Positions 1 through 5,858 of a DNA stretch of 9,240 bases are shown one piece after another. Made by a program: the position numbers and the translations under genes. The number at the start of each line of letters is the position of its first letter. Position 1 is the stretch's first letter. The notes beneath the pieces were generated by a model that was not told the DNA's origin, ran no database searches, and worked only from the letters and a program-made list of their open reading frames with translations. Source of the stretch: an uncultured Oscillospiraceae bacterium (GTDB lineage: Bacteria; Bacillota; Clostridia; Oscillospirales; Acutalibacteraceae); NCBI GenBank assembly GCA_905193585.1, contig CAJJPG010000075.1, positions 1 through 9,240 on the forward strand, in the 5' to 3' direction.

Positions 1-1181
1 ACGCGGATAACGCCGCAACAACCAGAATAAGCGATACGGCTTTTGACGCTATGGCTCCGTATTTTAAGGAGCTTTACGGCAACCCGTCAAGCCTTTATAC
101 GTTAGGTCAGTTATCGCAGGAGGCTTTGTATTCCGCCCGTGAAACGGTTGCAAAATGCCTTAATTGCGATATGAAAGAGATTACATTTACCTCGGGCGGG
201 AGTGAAGCTGATAATCAGGCTATACTCACAGGCGTGTATTTGGGCGCGGCAAAGGGTAAAAAGCACATAATATCCTCTGCTTTTGAGCATCACGCCGTTT
301 TACACACGCTTGAAAAGCTTGAAAAGCAGGGTTTTGAGGTAACTTTATTGCCCGTTCATTCGGACGGCTTTGTGCGTGTTGATGAGCTTGAAAACGCAAT
401 AAGGGAAGACACGGCGCTTGTGACTATTATGTTTGCAAATAACGAAATAGGCACTGTTCAGCCCATTCGCGAAATAGGCGAGGTATGTCATAAAAAGGGC
501 GTGCTTTTCCACACCGACGCAGTTCAGGCAGCGGGGCATATTAAAATAGACGTTAAAGAGCAGAATATTGATATGCTTTAGCTCTCGGCGCATAAATTCC
601 ACGGACCGAAAGGCGCGGGCGTGCTTTACGCTAAAAAGGGTATTAAGCTGTATACTCTTATTGAGGGCGGCGCGCAGGAGCGCGGCAAACGCGCAGGAAC
701 AGAGAACGTGCCCGCAATAGTGGGTATGGCGGCGGCGCTGAAATACGCAACCGAAAATCTTGATAAAAACTTTGAATATGTAAAAGCTCTGCGTGATAAA
801 ATAGCCGAGGGGCTGTCGCATATTCCTCATTCAAAAATAAACGGCGATATAAGCAGAGGGCTTGCGGGCACGCTTAATATGTGCTTTGAGGGAATAGAGG
901 GCGAATCACTCTTGCTGCTGCTTGACGACAGGGGAATTTCTGCCTCGTCAGGCTCTGCCTGCACATCGGGCTCGCTTGACCCGAGCCATGTTTTGCTGGC
1001 GCTGGGGCTGCCGCACGAGGTAGCGCACGGGTCGCTCAGAATTTCGCTTTCGGAATACAATACCGAGGCGGAAGCGGAGCATATTATAAAGGAAGTTCTG
1101 CAGGTGGTTGAATATTTGCGTTCAATGTCGCCTGTCTGGAAAGATTTACAAGAAGGGAAGAAGCAATATGTTATACAGTGA
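1..1181 (+). pseudogene. nifS: Cysteine desulfurase (NifS/IscS family), 5'-truncated by window, with in-frame TAG
   Basis: PLP-dependent cysteine desulfurase, which removes sulfur from L-cysteine and passes the persulfide to the downstream scaffold for Fe-S cluster assembly in the cytoplasm. The frame is open from the first base; the first visible residues (YADNAATTRIS) match the family N-terminus, so only about three codons are missing. Seen in order: the GNPSSLY region, SGGSEADN, the EHH cofactor-stacking histidine (288-290), HTDAVQ with the PLP-contacting Asp (516-518) and Gln (525-527), SAHK with the Schiff-base Lys (594-596), and the mobile active-site loop SGSACTSGS with the catalytic Cys (960-962). 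The total of about 395 codons is normal for group I desulfurases. The sole lesion is TAG at 579-581, where the family usually has Ser; the frame continues unbroken to TGA at 1179-1181. The ATG at 51 is internal, and GTG at 621 is not a real start. It could be a fresh pseudogene, a sequencing error or a suppressed stop; the family assignment is near certain. Confidence 0.9.
579..581 (+). other. In-frame amber codon inside the desulfurase gene
   Basis: The codon reads TAG between Asp-Met-Leu and Leu-Ser-Ala-His-Lys. In E. coli IscS the aligned stretch is DLMSFSAHK, so the stop replaces a conserved-type serine; one C-to-A change from TCG would produce it. No frame change or length change accompanies it, and the PLP lysine lies five codons downstream, so a peptide ending here cannot be an active desulfurase. 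Elsewhere in the window TAG ends the radical SAM gene at 5335-5337 at the expected family C-terminus, which speaks weakly against general TAG reassignment. Confidence 0.95.
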
Positions 1182-1605
1182 AAAGGTAATGGATCATTTC
1201 AGAAACCCGCGCAACCTCGGCACAATTGAAAATGCCGACGCAGTGGGCGAGGTAGGCAACGCGAAATGCGGTGATATAATGAAAATGTATTTAAAGATTG
1301 ACGACGGCATTATTACCGACGTTAAATTCAATACATTCGGCTGCGGCTCGGCTATTGCCACCAGCTCAATGGCGACCGAAATGATAAAGGGCAAGCCCGT
1401 AACAGAGGCGTTAAAACTCTCAAACAAGGCGGTTGTAGAGGCTTTGGATGGTCTGCCGGCGCACAAAATTCACTGTTCTGTTTTGGCGGAGGAGGCAGTA
1501 AAGGCGGCGTTGTTTGATTACTACAACCGTCACCCCGAACTTGAAAAGCCCGAGGGACTGCCCGATTGCGCAGAATGTCACGGCGGTTGCTGTTCGTGCA
1601 AATAA
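1168..1605 (+). CDS. nifU: Fe-S cluster assembly scaffold, NifU/IscU family
   Basis: Scaffold on which [2Fe-2S] or [4Fe-4S] clusters are built from sulfur supplied by the desulfurase. The protein is 145 residues, the usual size for a stand-alone NifU N-terminal/IscU-type domain. The three cluster ligand cysteines are visible as NAKCGD (C34, with D36), FGCGSAIA (C59) and KIHCSVLAEE (C103). The C-terminus carries an additional cysteine-rich tail (C134, C137, C141, C142, C144), absent from E. coli IscU but, from memory, not rare in clostridial homologues. The start at 1168 is chosen because MLYSEKVMDHFRNPRN is the family N-terminus and AAGGGA at 1153-1158 is a good ribosome site; the in-frame ATG at 1108 lies deep in the desulfurase gene. 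The frame overlaps the desulfurase end by 14 bases, so the two were presumably co-translated. The amber codon upstream would stop ribosomes 587 bases before this start, leaving translation to depend on its own ribosome site. Confidence 0.95.
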   Translation: MLYSEKVMDHFRNPRNLGTIENADAVGEVGNAKCGDIMKMYLKIDDGIITDVKFNTFGCGSAIATSSMATEMIKGKPVTEALKLSNKAVVEALDGLPAHKIHCSVLAEEAVKAALFDYYNRHPELEKPEGLPDCAECHGGCCSCK

Positions 1606-1643
1606 TACCTTTTTTTCAATATTCATAGCTCATAAATTAAGGC

Positions 1644-1680
1644 AAGCGGTCATCCGTCGGGTGGCTGCTTTTCTTTTCCT
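1644..1680 (+). terminator. Intrinsic terminator after the nifS-nifU operon
   Basis: The arm 1644-1655 pairs with 1659-1670 around a GTC loop, giving about 12 base pairs of which three are G-U wobbles. It is followed by TTTTCTTTT (1669-1677). It sits 39 bases after the nifU stop and just before the typA promoter, so it separates the two plus-strand units. Confidence 0.8.
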
Positions 1681-1701
1681 TGGTTTGCCGCTGCCGCCGC
1701 G

Positions 1702-1714
1702 ACCCGTGACGGGT
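1702..1714. repeat. Small inverted repeat touching the typA -35 box
   Basis: ACCCG-TGA-CGGGT is a perfect 5-base dyad whose last base is the first T of the -35 hexamer. It could be a short operator or a chance palindrome; five base pairs are too few to decide. Confidence 0.3.
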
Positions 1715-1742
1715 TGACAAAAACGGCAATCTATATTATAAT
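1714..1742 (+). promoter_or_regulatory. Consensus sigma-A promoter for typA
   Basis: TTGACA at 1714-1719 and TATAAT at 1737-1742 are both perfect consensus hexamers, separated by exactly 17 bases. The predicted transcript start near 1749 gives a short leader of about 22 bases with no room for a riboswitch. The expected expression is strong and constitutive unless the small dyad that abuts the -35 box is an operator. Confidence 0.9.
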
Positions 1743-1755
1743 ATCTTAGTTAAGT

Positions 1756-1763
1756 AAAGGAAG
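1756..1763 (+). promoter_or_regulatory. Ribosome binding site of typA
   Basis: AAAGGAAG lies 7 bases before ATG 1771. It fixes the start together with the MAKIENLRNVAIIAHVDHGK family N-terminus. Confidence 0.8.
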
Positions 1764-1770
1764 TATTAAA

Positions 1771-3597
1771 ATGGCTAAGATTGAAAATTTAAGAAACGTT
1801 GCGATAATTGCGCACGTTGACCACGGCAAAACAACTCTTGTTGACCAGCTTTTAAAGCAGAGCGGAACTTTCCGCGCAAACGAATCGGTTAACGAGCGCG
1901 TTATGGACTCAAACGACCTTGAACGCGAGCGCGGCATAACAATTCTTTCAAAAAATACAAGCGTTATGTATAACGGCATTAAAATTAATATTGTCGATAC
2001 CCCGGGACATGCCGATTTCGGCGGCGAGGTTGAGCGTATTCTGCAAATGGTGGACGGCGTTTTACTGCTTGTTGACGCGTTTGAGGGCTGCATGCCGCAG
2101 ACCCGCTTTGTGCTTAAAAAGGCGCTGGCACTCGGCAAAAAGGCGGTTGTGGTGGTAAATAAAATCGACCGCCCCATGGCGCGCCCGCATGAGGTGGTAG
2201 ACGAGGTTTTGGATCTGTTTATAGAGCTGGGAGCAGACGAGGAGCAGATAGAGTTCCCCGTAATTTTCGCTTCGGGCAGAGACGGCTACGCTACCTATTC
2301 ACCCGATGTTCCGGGCAAGGATATGAAGCCGCTGTTTGATGAAATAGTAAAGGAAATAGCGCCGCCCGAGGGCGATACCGACGGTCCGCTCCAGATACTT
2401 TTCTCAAATATTGAATATGACGATTACCTTGGCAGAATAGGCGTAGGCAGAGTTATCCGCGGTACGGTAAAGGTGGGGCAGACCGTTGCTCTTTGCCATA
2501 AGGACGGCACTACCTCAAATGTTAAAATCGCAAAGCTGTTTATGTATAGGGGCTTAAAGCGGGTTGAAGAAGAAAGCGCGTCGGTAGGCGATATAATCCA
2601 GGTTGCGGGAATAGCCGACCTTGAAATAGGCGAGACCGCCTGCGCTACTGACTGCATTGAGCCGTTGCCTTTCGTTAAAATAGACGAGCCTACCCTTGCT
2701 ATGAACTTTATGGTTAATAACTCGCCCTTTGCGGGAAAGGACGGCAAGTTTGTAACCTCGCGCAATCTGCGCGACCGCCTATTCAGAGAGGTTATGACCA
2801 ATGTCAGCCTGCGCGTTGAGGAGACAGACTCCGCCGATACTTTTAAGGTATCGGGCAGAGGCGAGCTGCATTTATCAATTCTTATTGAAACAATGCGCCG
2901 CCAGGGCTATGAGTTTCAGGTGTCGCCACCCGAGGTTATTTACAAAAAGGGCGATAACGGCGAGCTTTTAGAGCCTATTGAGCTGCTTATGATAGAGGTG
3001 CCCGAGGAATACGTCGGCTCGGTTATGGAGCGCCTCGGCACACGCAAGGCAGAAATTAAAAATATGGGCACGCGCGACGGCGGCGTATCACACCTTGAAT
3101 TTTTAATACCTGCGCGCGGACTTTTGGGCTACCGCTCGCAGTTTTTGACCGATACCAACGGCAACGGAATTATGAACCACGTGTTTGATAGCTACCAGCC
3201 GTATAAGGGCGATATTGAGCAGCGCTCCACCGGCTCTATTATAGCCCACGAAACGGGCGAGGCTACGGGCTACGGGCTTTTCAACACCCAAAGCCGCGGC
3301 AGACTGTTTATAGGCGCGGGCACTCCCGTGTACGAGGGTATGATAGTGGGCGAAAACCCGAAGAATGAGGATATAGTATGCAACGTCTGCAAGAAAAAGC
3401 AGATGACCAACACCCGCGCCGCCGGCTCCGACGACGCACTGCGCTTAGTTCCGCCGACCCGCCTTTCTCTTGAGCAGTCGCTAGAATTTATAAAGAACGA
3501 CGAGCTTGTGGAAATAACGCCGCATAACATTCGCCTGCGCAAGCGTATTCTTAATAAAGAAGAACGTATGAAAGCGGAGTCGCGCAGAAAGCAATGA
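1771..3597 (+). CDS. typA: Ribosome-associated translational GTPase TypA/BipA
   Basis: Cytoplasmic GTPase of the EF-G/LepA class. In studied bacteria it binds the ribosome and helps 50S assembly and growth under stress such as cold. The protein has 608 residues, the normal length of the family. GTPase motifs in order: G1 AHVDHGKT (14-21), G2 region ERERGITI (51-58), G3 DTPGH (76-80), G4 NKID (130-133) and G5 around ASGR (167-170). The translational beta-barrel domain II, an EF-G-like domain beginning at NVSLRVEETDS, and the TypA C-terminal domain with GLLGYRSQFLTDTNG and STGSIIAHETGEATGYGL follow, all without a break. It is the first gene after a perfect promoter. Its TGA overlaps the ATG of the exonuclease gene (ATGA), so the downstream genes are coupled to it. 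No missing residues were seen in the motifs. Confidence 0.98.
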   Translation: MAKIENLRNVAIIAHVDHGKTTLVDQLLKQSGTFRANESVNERVMDSNDLERERGITILSKNTSVMYNGIKINIVDTPGHADFGGEVERILQMVDGVLLLVDAFEGCMPQTRFVLKKALALGKKAVVVVNKIDRPMARPHEVVDEVLDLFIELGADEEQIEFPVIFASGRDGYATYSPDVPGKDMKPLFDEIVKEIAPPEGDTDGPLQILFSNIEYDDYLGRIGVGRVIRGTVKVGQTVALCHKDGTTSNVKIAKLFMYRGLKRVEEESASVGDIIQVAGIADLEIGETACATDCIEPLPFVKIDEPTLAMNFMVNNSPFAGKDGKFVTSRNLRDRLFREVMTNVSLRVEETDSADTFKVSGRGELHLSILIETMRRQGYEFQVSPPEVIYKKGDNGELLEPIELLMIEVPEEYVGSVMERLGTRKAEIKNMGTRDGGVSHLEFLIPARGLLGYRSQFLTDTNGNGIMNHVFDSYQPYKGDIEQRSTGSIIAHETGEATGYGLFNTQSRGRLFIGAGTPVYEGMIVGENPKNEDIVCNVCKKKQMTNTRAAGSDDALRLVPPTRLSLEQSLEFIKNDELVEITPHNIRLRKRILNKEERMKAESRRKQ

Positions 3598-4493
3598 GAT
3601 ATATAATACTTGACCTTGAATGGGACAGCGCCTATTCGGTAAAGCACGAGCGTTTTATAAATCAGATTTTGCAGATAGGCGCGGTAAAACTTAACGAAAG
3701 TTTTGATATTACCGATACCTTTGAAGCGACGGTGAAATCCGCCATATCCAAAAAGGTTACGGGGCGCTTTGCGGAGCTTACGGGCATTACCACCGAAAAA
3801 ATGCTTGCGGGAGTGCCGCTGGATACGGCTGTTGACCGTTTTAACGAATGGACGGACGAAAACGCCGTTACCATGACCTGGAGCGACTCGGACCTTTACT
3901 CTATAAAGGAAAATGAGGAAAGCCTGCTATCGGGCGGCAGAACCTTTAAAATAGGCAAATACCTTGATTTGCAGAAGTTTATTCAGGGCGAGCTGCGGCT
4001 GAACGGTTATACAGATAAAAACCAGATATCATTGGCGGCGGCGGCGGAAAAATTAGGTGTGGAAACCGAAAGCTTTGATTTGCACACCGCGCGGGACGAC
4101 AGCCTTGTCTGCTCTGCACTGCTTAAAAAGTGCTATAATGAGGAGCGCTTTTCGGCGCTTATACGCAACACCGCCGACCCCGAATTTTACAAGCAGCTGA
4201 GGTTTAAGCCCTACCCAATATCGGATATTAACAGCGAGCTTATTGATAAATCGGTGCTTGAATTTCATTGCAGGGCGTGCGGGGCTGACTGTAAAAGGCT
4301 CTCGGCTTGGCGCTACCGCAACCGCTGGTTTACCGCAAAGTTTGAGTGCCCTAAGTGCAAAAAGCTTTTTTTGGGGCGCGTTGCGTTCAGAAAAACGTAT
4401 GATGATGTTAAGGTGCGGCGGCGCGTTTGCGAAATCAAGCCGAAACAGGAGAAAAAGACCGATGAAATGCAGCCTGTGTCCGAGAAGGTGTAA
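3594..4493 (+). CDS. DEDDh-type 3'-5' exonuclease with C-terminal zinc-ribbon-like module
   Basis: A 299-residue protein with an N-terminal DnaQ/RNase T-type exonuclease domain (about 1-185). Exo I is DLEWD with D7 and E9, followed by QIGAVKL. A probable Exo II acidic residue lies in TWSDSDLYS (D98 or D100). Exo III is HTARDD with H164 and D168, defining the DEDDh subgroup that removes nucleotides from 3' ends using two metal ions. The C-terminal part (about 220-280) has CRACGADC (C226, C229, C233) and CPKC (C252, C255) within a basic, aromatic-rich stretch, resembling a zinc ribbon that could bind nucleic acid. The start overlaps the typA stop (ATGA) with no strong ribosome site of its own, so it relies on translational coupling. 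Whether the substrate is RNA or DNA is unknown. The family is clear; the zinc ribbon is inferred from cysteine spacing. Confidence 0.9.
   Translation: MRYIILDLEWDSAYSVKHERFINQILQIGAVKLNESFDITDTFEATVKSAISKKVTGRFAELTGITTEKMLAGVPLDTAVDRFNEWTDENAVTMTWSDSDLYSIKENEESLLSGGRTFKIGKYLDLQKFIQGELRLNGYTDKNQISLAAAAEKLGVETESFDLHTARDDSLVCSALLKKCYNEERFSALIRNTADPEFYKQLRFKPYPISDINSELIDKSVLEFHCRACGADCKRLSAWRYRNRWFTAKFECPKCKKLFLGRVAFRKTYDDVKVRRRVCEIKPKQEKKTDEMQPVSEKV
4447..4452 (+). promoter_or_regulatory. Ribosome binding site that decides the radical SAM start
   Basis: AGGAGA lies 9 bases before ATG 4462, inside the 3' end of the exonuclease gene. It supports that start rather than the longer in-frame ATG at 4243. 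Confidence 0.75.
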
Positions 4494-5337
4494 CGCCGAA
4501 CGGACGGAAAACGAAAATTTAAACGGCTTTTGTAAAATGCCCTTGCAGCCAGTGGCGGCAAGGGCTGCTCTGCATTTTTGGGAAGAGCCGTGCATAAGCG
4601 GGCAAAACGGTTCGGGAACGGTGTTTTTCACCGGCTGCAATTTAGATTGCGCCTTTTGCCAGAACTATGAGGTTTCGCACCTGAAAAAAGGCAAGCCCAT
4701 AACCTATAAGCGGCTTGCCGATATTTTCAGAGAGCTTGAAGAAAAGGGCGCACACAATATAAACCTTGTAAGTCCGAGCCATTATGTAGGCGCAATTATA
4801 AGGGCGCTTGATATTTACAAGCCGAAAATACCCGTGGTTTATAATTCGGGCGGCTATGATACGCCCGAAAATATAAGGGCGCTGAAGGACTATGTGGATA
4901 TTTTTCTAATTGACTTAAAATATTTGAGCCCCGAACGTGCAAAAAAATATTCCGGGGCGGAAAACTACCCCGAATATGCGGTTTCGGCTGTAAAACAGGC
5001 TTATTTGCAGCAGCCCGAATGTGTTTTTAAAAGCGGTATAATGCAAAAGGGCGTTATTGTAAGGCATTTGCTTTTGCCGCTGGGAACGCGGGAGGCAATA
5101 GCGGTTTTCGACTGGGTGCGGGAGAATACGCCAAATGCATATTTCAGCATTATGAGCCAGTACACGCCCTGCGGCAGGGCAGAGCAGTACCCCGAAATTA
5201 ACCGCCGCGTTACAAAAAGGGAGTACGAAAAGGTGCTTTCATACATTTGCAATACCGATTTTGAAAATGTTTATATTCAGGAAAAGACGAGCTCCGATAA
5301 AAAATTTATCCCGCCGTTTGATTTGGCGGGAGTGTAG
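4462..5337 (+). CDS. PflX-family radical SAM protein (pyruvate formate-lyase activating enzyme-like)
   Basis: Radical S-adenosylmethionine protein of the PflX/COG1313 type, 291 residues, a normal length. The N-terminus has the family cysteine signature CSLCPRRC (C3, C6, C10) and GFC (C24). The cluster-binding motif CNLDCAFC (C59, C63, C66) follows, then QNYEVS. The barrel includes NLVSPSHY, VYNSGGYD and LIDLKYLSPE, and the family C-terminal motif FIPPFDLAGV is intact before TAG 5335-5337. Such enzymes use a [4Fe-4S] cluster to cleave SAM; PflA activates a glycyl-radical enzyme, but the substrate of PflX proteins is, to my knowledge, not established. The ATG at 4462 is chosen because MKCSLCPRRC is the family start and AGGAGA precedes it; it overlaps the exonuclease gene by 32 bases. 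It is the last gene of the typA unit. A minus-strand terminator probably lies in its last codons. Confidence 0.93.
   Translation: MKCSLCPRRCNAERTENENLNGFCKMPLQPVAARAALHFWEEPCISGQNGSGTVFFTGCNLDCAFCQNYEVSHLKKGKPITYKRLADIFRELEEKGAHNINLVSPSHYVGAIIRALDIYKPKIPVVYNSGGYDTPENIRALKDYVDIFLIDLKYLSPERAKKYSGAENYPEYAVSAVKQAYLQQPECVFKSGIMQKGVIVRHLLLPLGTREAIAVFDWVRENTPNAYFSIMSQYTPCGRAEQYPEINRRVTKREYEKVLSYICNTDFENVYIQEKTSSDKKFIPPFDLAGV
5299..5331 (-). terminator. Probable minus-strand terminator inside the radical SAM 3' end
   Basis: Read on the minus strand, TCCCGCC (5331-5325) pairs with GGCGGGA (5315-5309) around a 9-base loop. TAAA and six T (5304-5299) follow. It lies 24 bases past the stop of the minus-strand GNAT gene and inside the last 13 codons of the opposing gene. 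The T tract starts 4 bases after the stem, which makes it weaker than a classic terminator. Confidence 0.5.
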
Positions 5338-5354
5338 CACGGTAGATGCAAATA

Positions 5355-5858
5355 TCATTCCATTAAATAAGGGAAGTACAAACCGCCTATATCGGCGGTT
5401 TTTTTGCGTTTATAAAACGCCGTGCAATCGGTGGGTATAGGCTTTTCCGAAAGTGTAAGAATTGCAAAGCCGCCTATTGGCTCGGCATAAATCGGGCTGT
5501 TTTCATCCGCCGATATTTCAAAGCGCTTAAATCCGAGATTTTCATAAAATTTAAAAAGCGGAGCGTCGGCGGGCTTTAAAAACAAAAGCCTATCGGTTTT
5601 GAGTGAATTTATAAGTCGGCTCATATATCCTTTGCCGCGAAATTCCTTTTTTGTGGCGGCGGCAAAAATATAATAGGCGGGAATTATCCCGCCGCCGTTA
5701 TAAATATTGCAAGGCAGGGCAAACAGCATTGAAACGGTTTTTCCGTTTATACACAGTGTTTTGCAATAATCGGCGCAGGCAGAAAAAAGCCTGTTTTCAA
5801 AATCCTCGTCAGTGCCGAAAGCCTCGCGGTATATCTCCCTACATTCGTTTATGCTCAT
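5355..5858 (-). CDS. GNAT-family N-acetyltransferase
   Basis: A 167-residue protein with a GNAT fold, expected to transfer an acyl group from acetyl-CoA to an amine of unknown identity in the cytoplasm. The N-terminal part (1-60) has REIYREAFG and a strand SMLFALP typical of the first GNAT strands. Motif A is YYIFAAATKKEFRGKGYMSRLI-like at 62-83, with the pyrophosphate-binding loop RGKG (74-77). Motif B is LFKFYENLGFKRF (101-113). The start ATG overlaps the stop of the upstream DUF2156 gene (ATGA) and is preceded by AGGTGA at a short distance, so it is coupled to that gene. Its C-terminal codons contain the plus-strand terminator of the opposing operon. Substrate cannot be told from the sequence. 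Confidence 0.85.
   Translation of the reverse strand: MSINECREIYREAFGTDEDFENRLFSACADYCKTLCINGKTVSMLFALPCNIYNGGGIIPAYYIFAAATKKEFRGKGYMSRLINSLKTDRLLFLKPADAPLFKFYENLGFKRFEISADENSPIYAEPIGGFAILTLSEKPIPTDCTAFYKRKKTADIGGLYFPYLME
5380..5405 (+). terminator. Intrinsic terminator of the typA operon, inside the GNAT coding end
   Basis: AAACCGCC (5380-5387) pairs with GGCGGTTT (5394-5401) around a 6-base loop, and TTTTTTT spans 5399-5405. It is 43 bases after the radical SAM stop. The same bases encode residues about 152-160 of the convergent GNAT protein (KKTADIGG). On the minus strand only three T follow the stem, so it should act mainly on plus-strand transcripts. Confidence 0.85.

Noticed and set aside
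51..581. A stand-alone 176-residue protein starting at ATG 51
   Set aside because: Family-matching residues (DNAATTRIS) lie in frame upstream of 51 and the rest of the desulfurase continues in frame after the TAG, so this is only a fragment of one gene.
345..830. Antisense open frame of 161 codons in the desulfurase
   Set aside because: It lies opposite conserved desulfurase motifs with no recognisable domain or ribosome site.
1108..1167. A longer NifU starting at ATG 1108
   Set aside because: The extra 20 residues overlap the desulfurase frame and do not resemble the family; MLYSEKVMDHF at 1168 with its own ribosome site is the normal start.
621..1181. A separate gene starting at GTG 621
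   Set aside because: GTG 621 is the valine of the conserved GPKGAGVLYAKKG stretch, has no ribosome site, and the PLP lysine lies upstream of it; it is the second half of the desulfurase.
1606..1770. A riboswitch or small RNA in the gap before typA
   Set aside because: The gap is filled by the terminator, promoter and a leader of about 22 bases; no larger structured element fits.
4243..4461. A longer radical SAM protein starting at ATG 4243
   Set aside because: The extra 73 residues are an out-of-frame reading of the exonuclease zinc-ribbon region; the family N-terminus and AGGAGA both point to 4462.
4053..4640. Antisense open frame of 195 codons across the exonuclease and radical SAM junction
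   Set aside because: It mirrors two well-supported genes, shows no family motif and spans their overlap; it is a shadow frame.
5335..5370. TAG as a sense codon throughout this genome, extending the radical SAM protein 10 residues to TAA 5368
   Set aside because: The radical SAM protein already ends with the expected FIPPFDLAGV, and other genes here use TAA or TGA; one internal TAG is not enough to claim a changed code.
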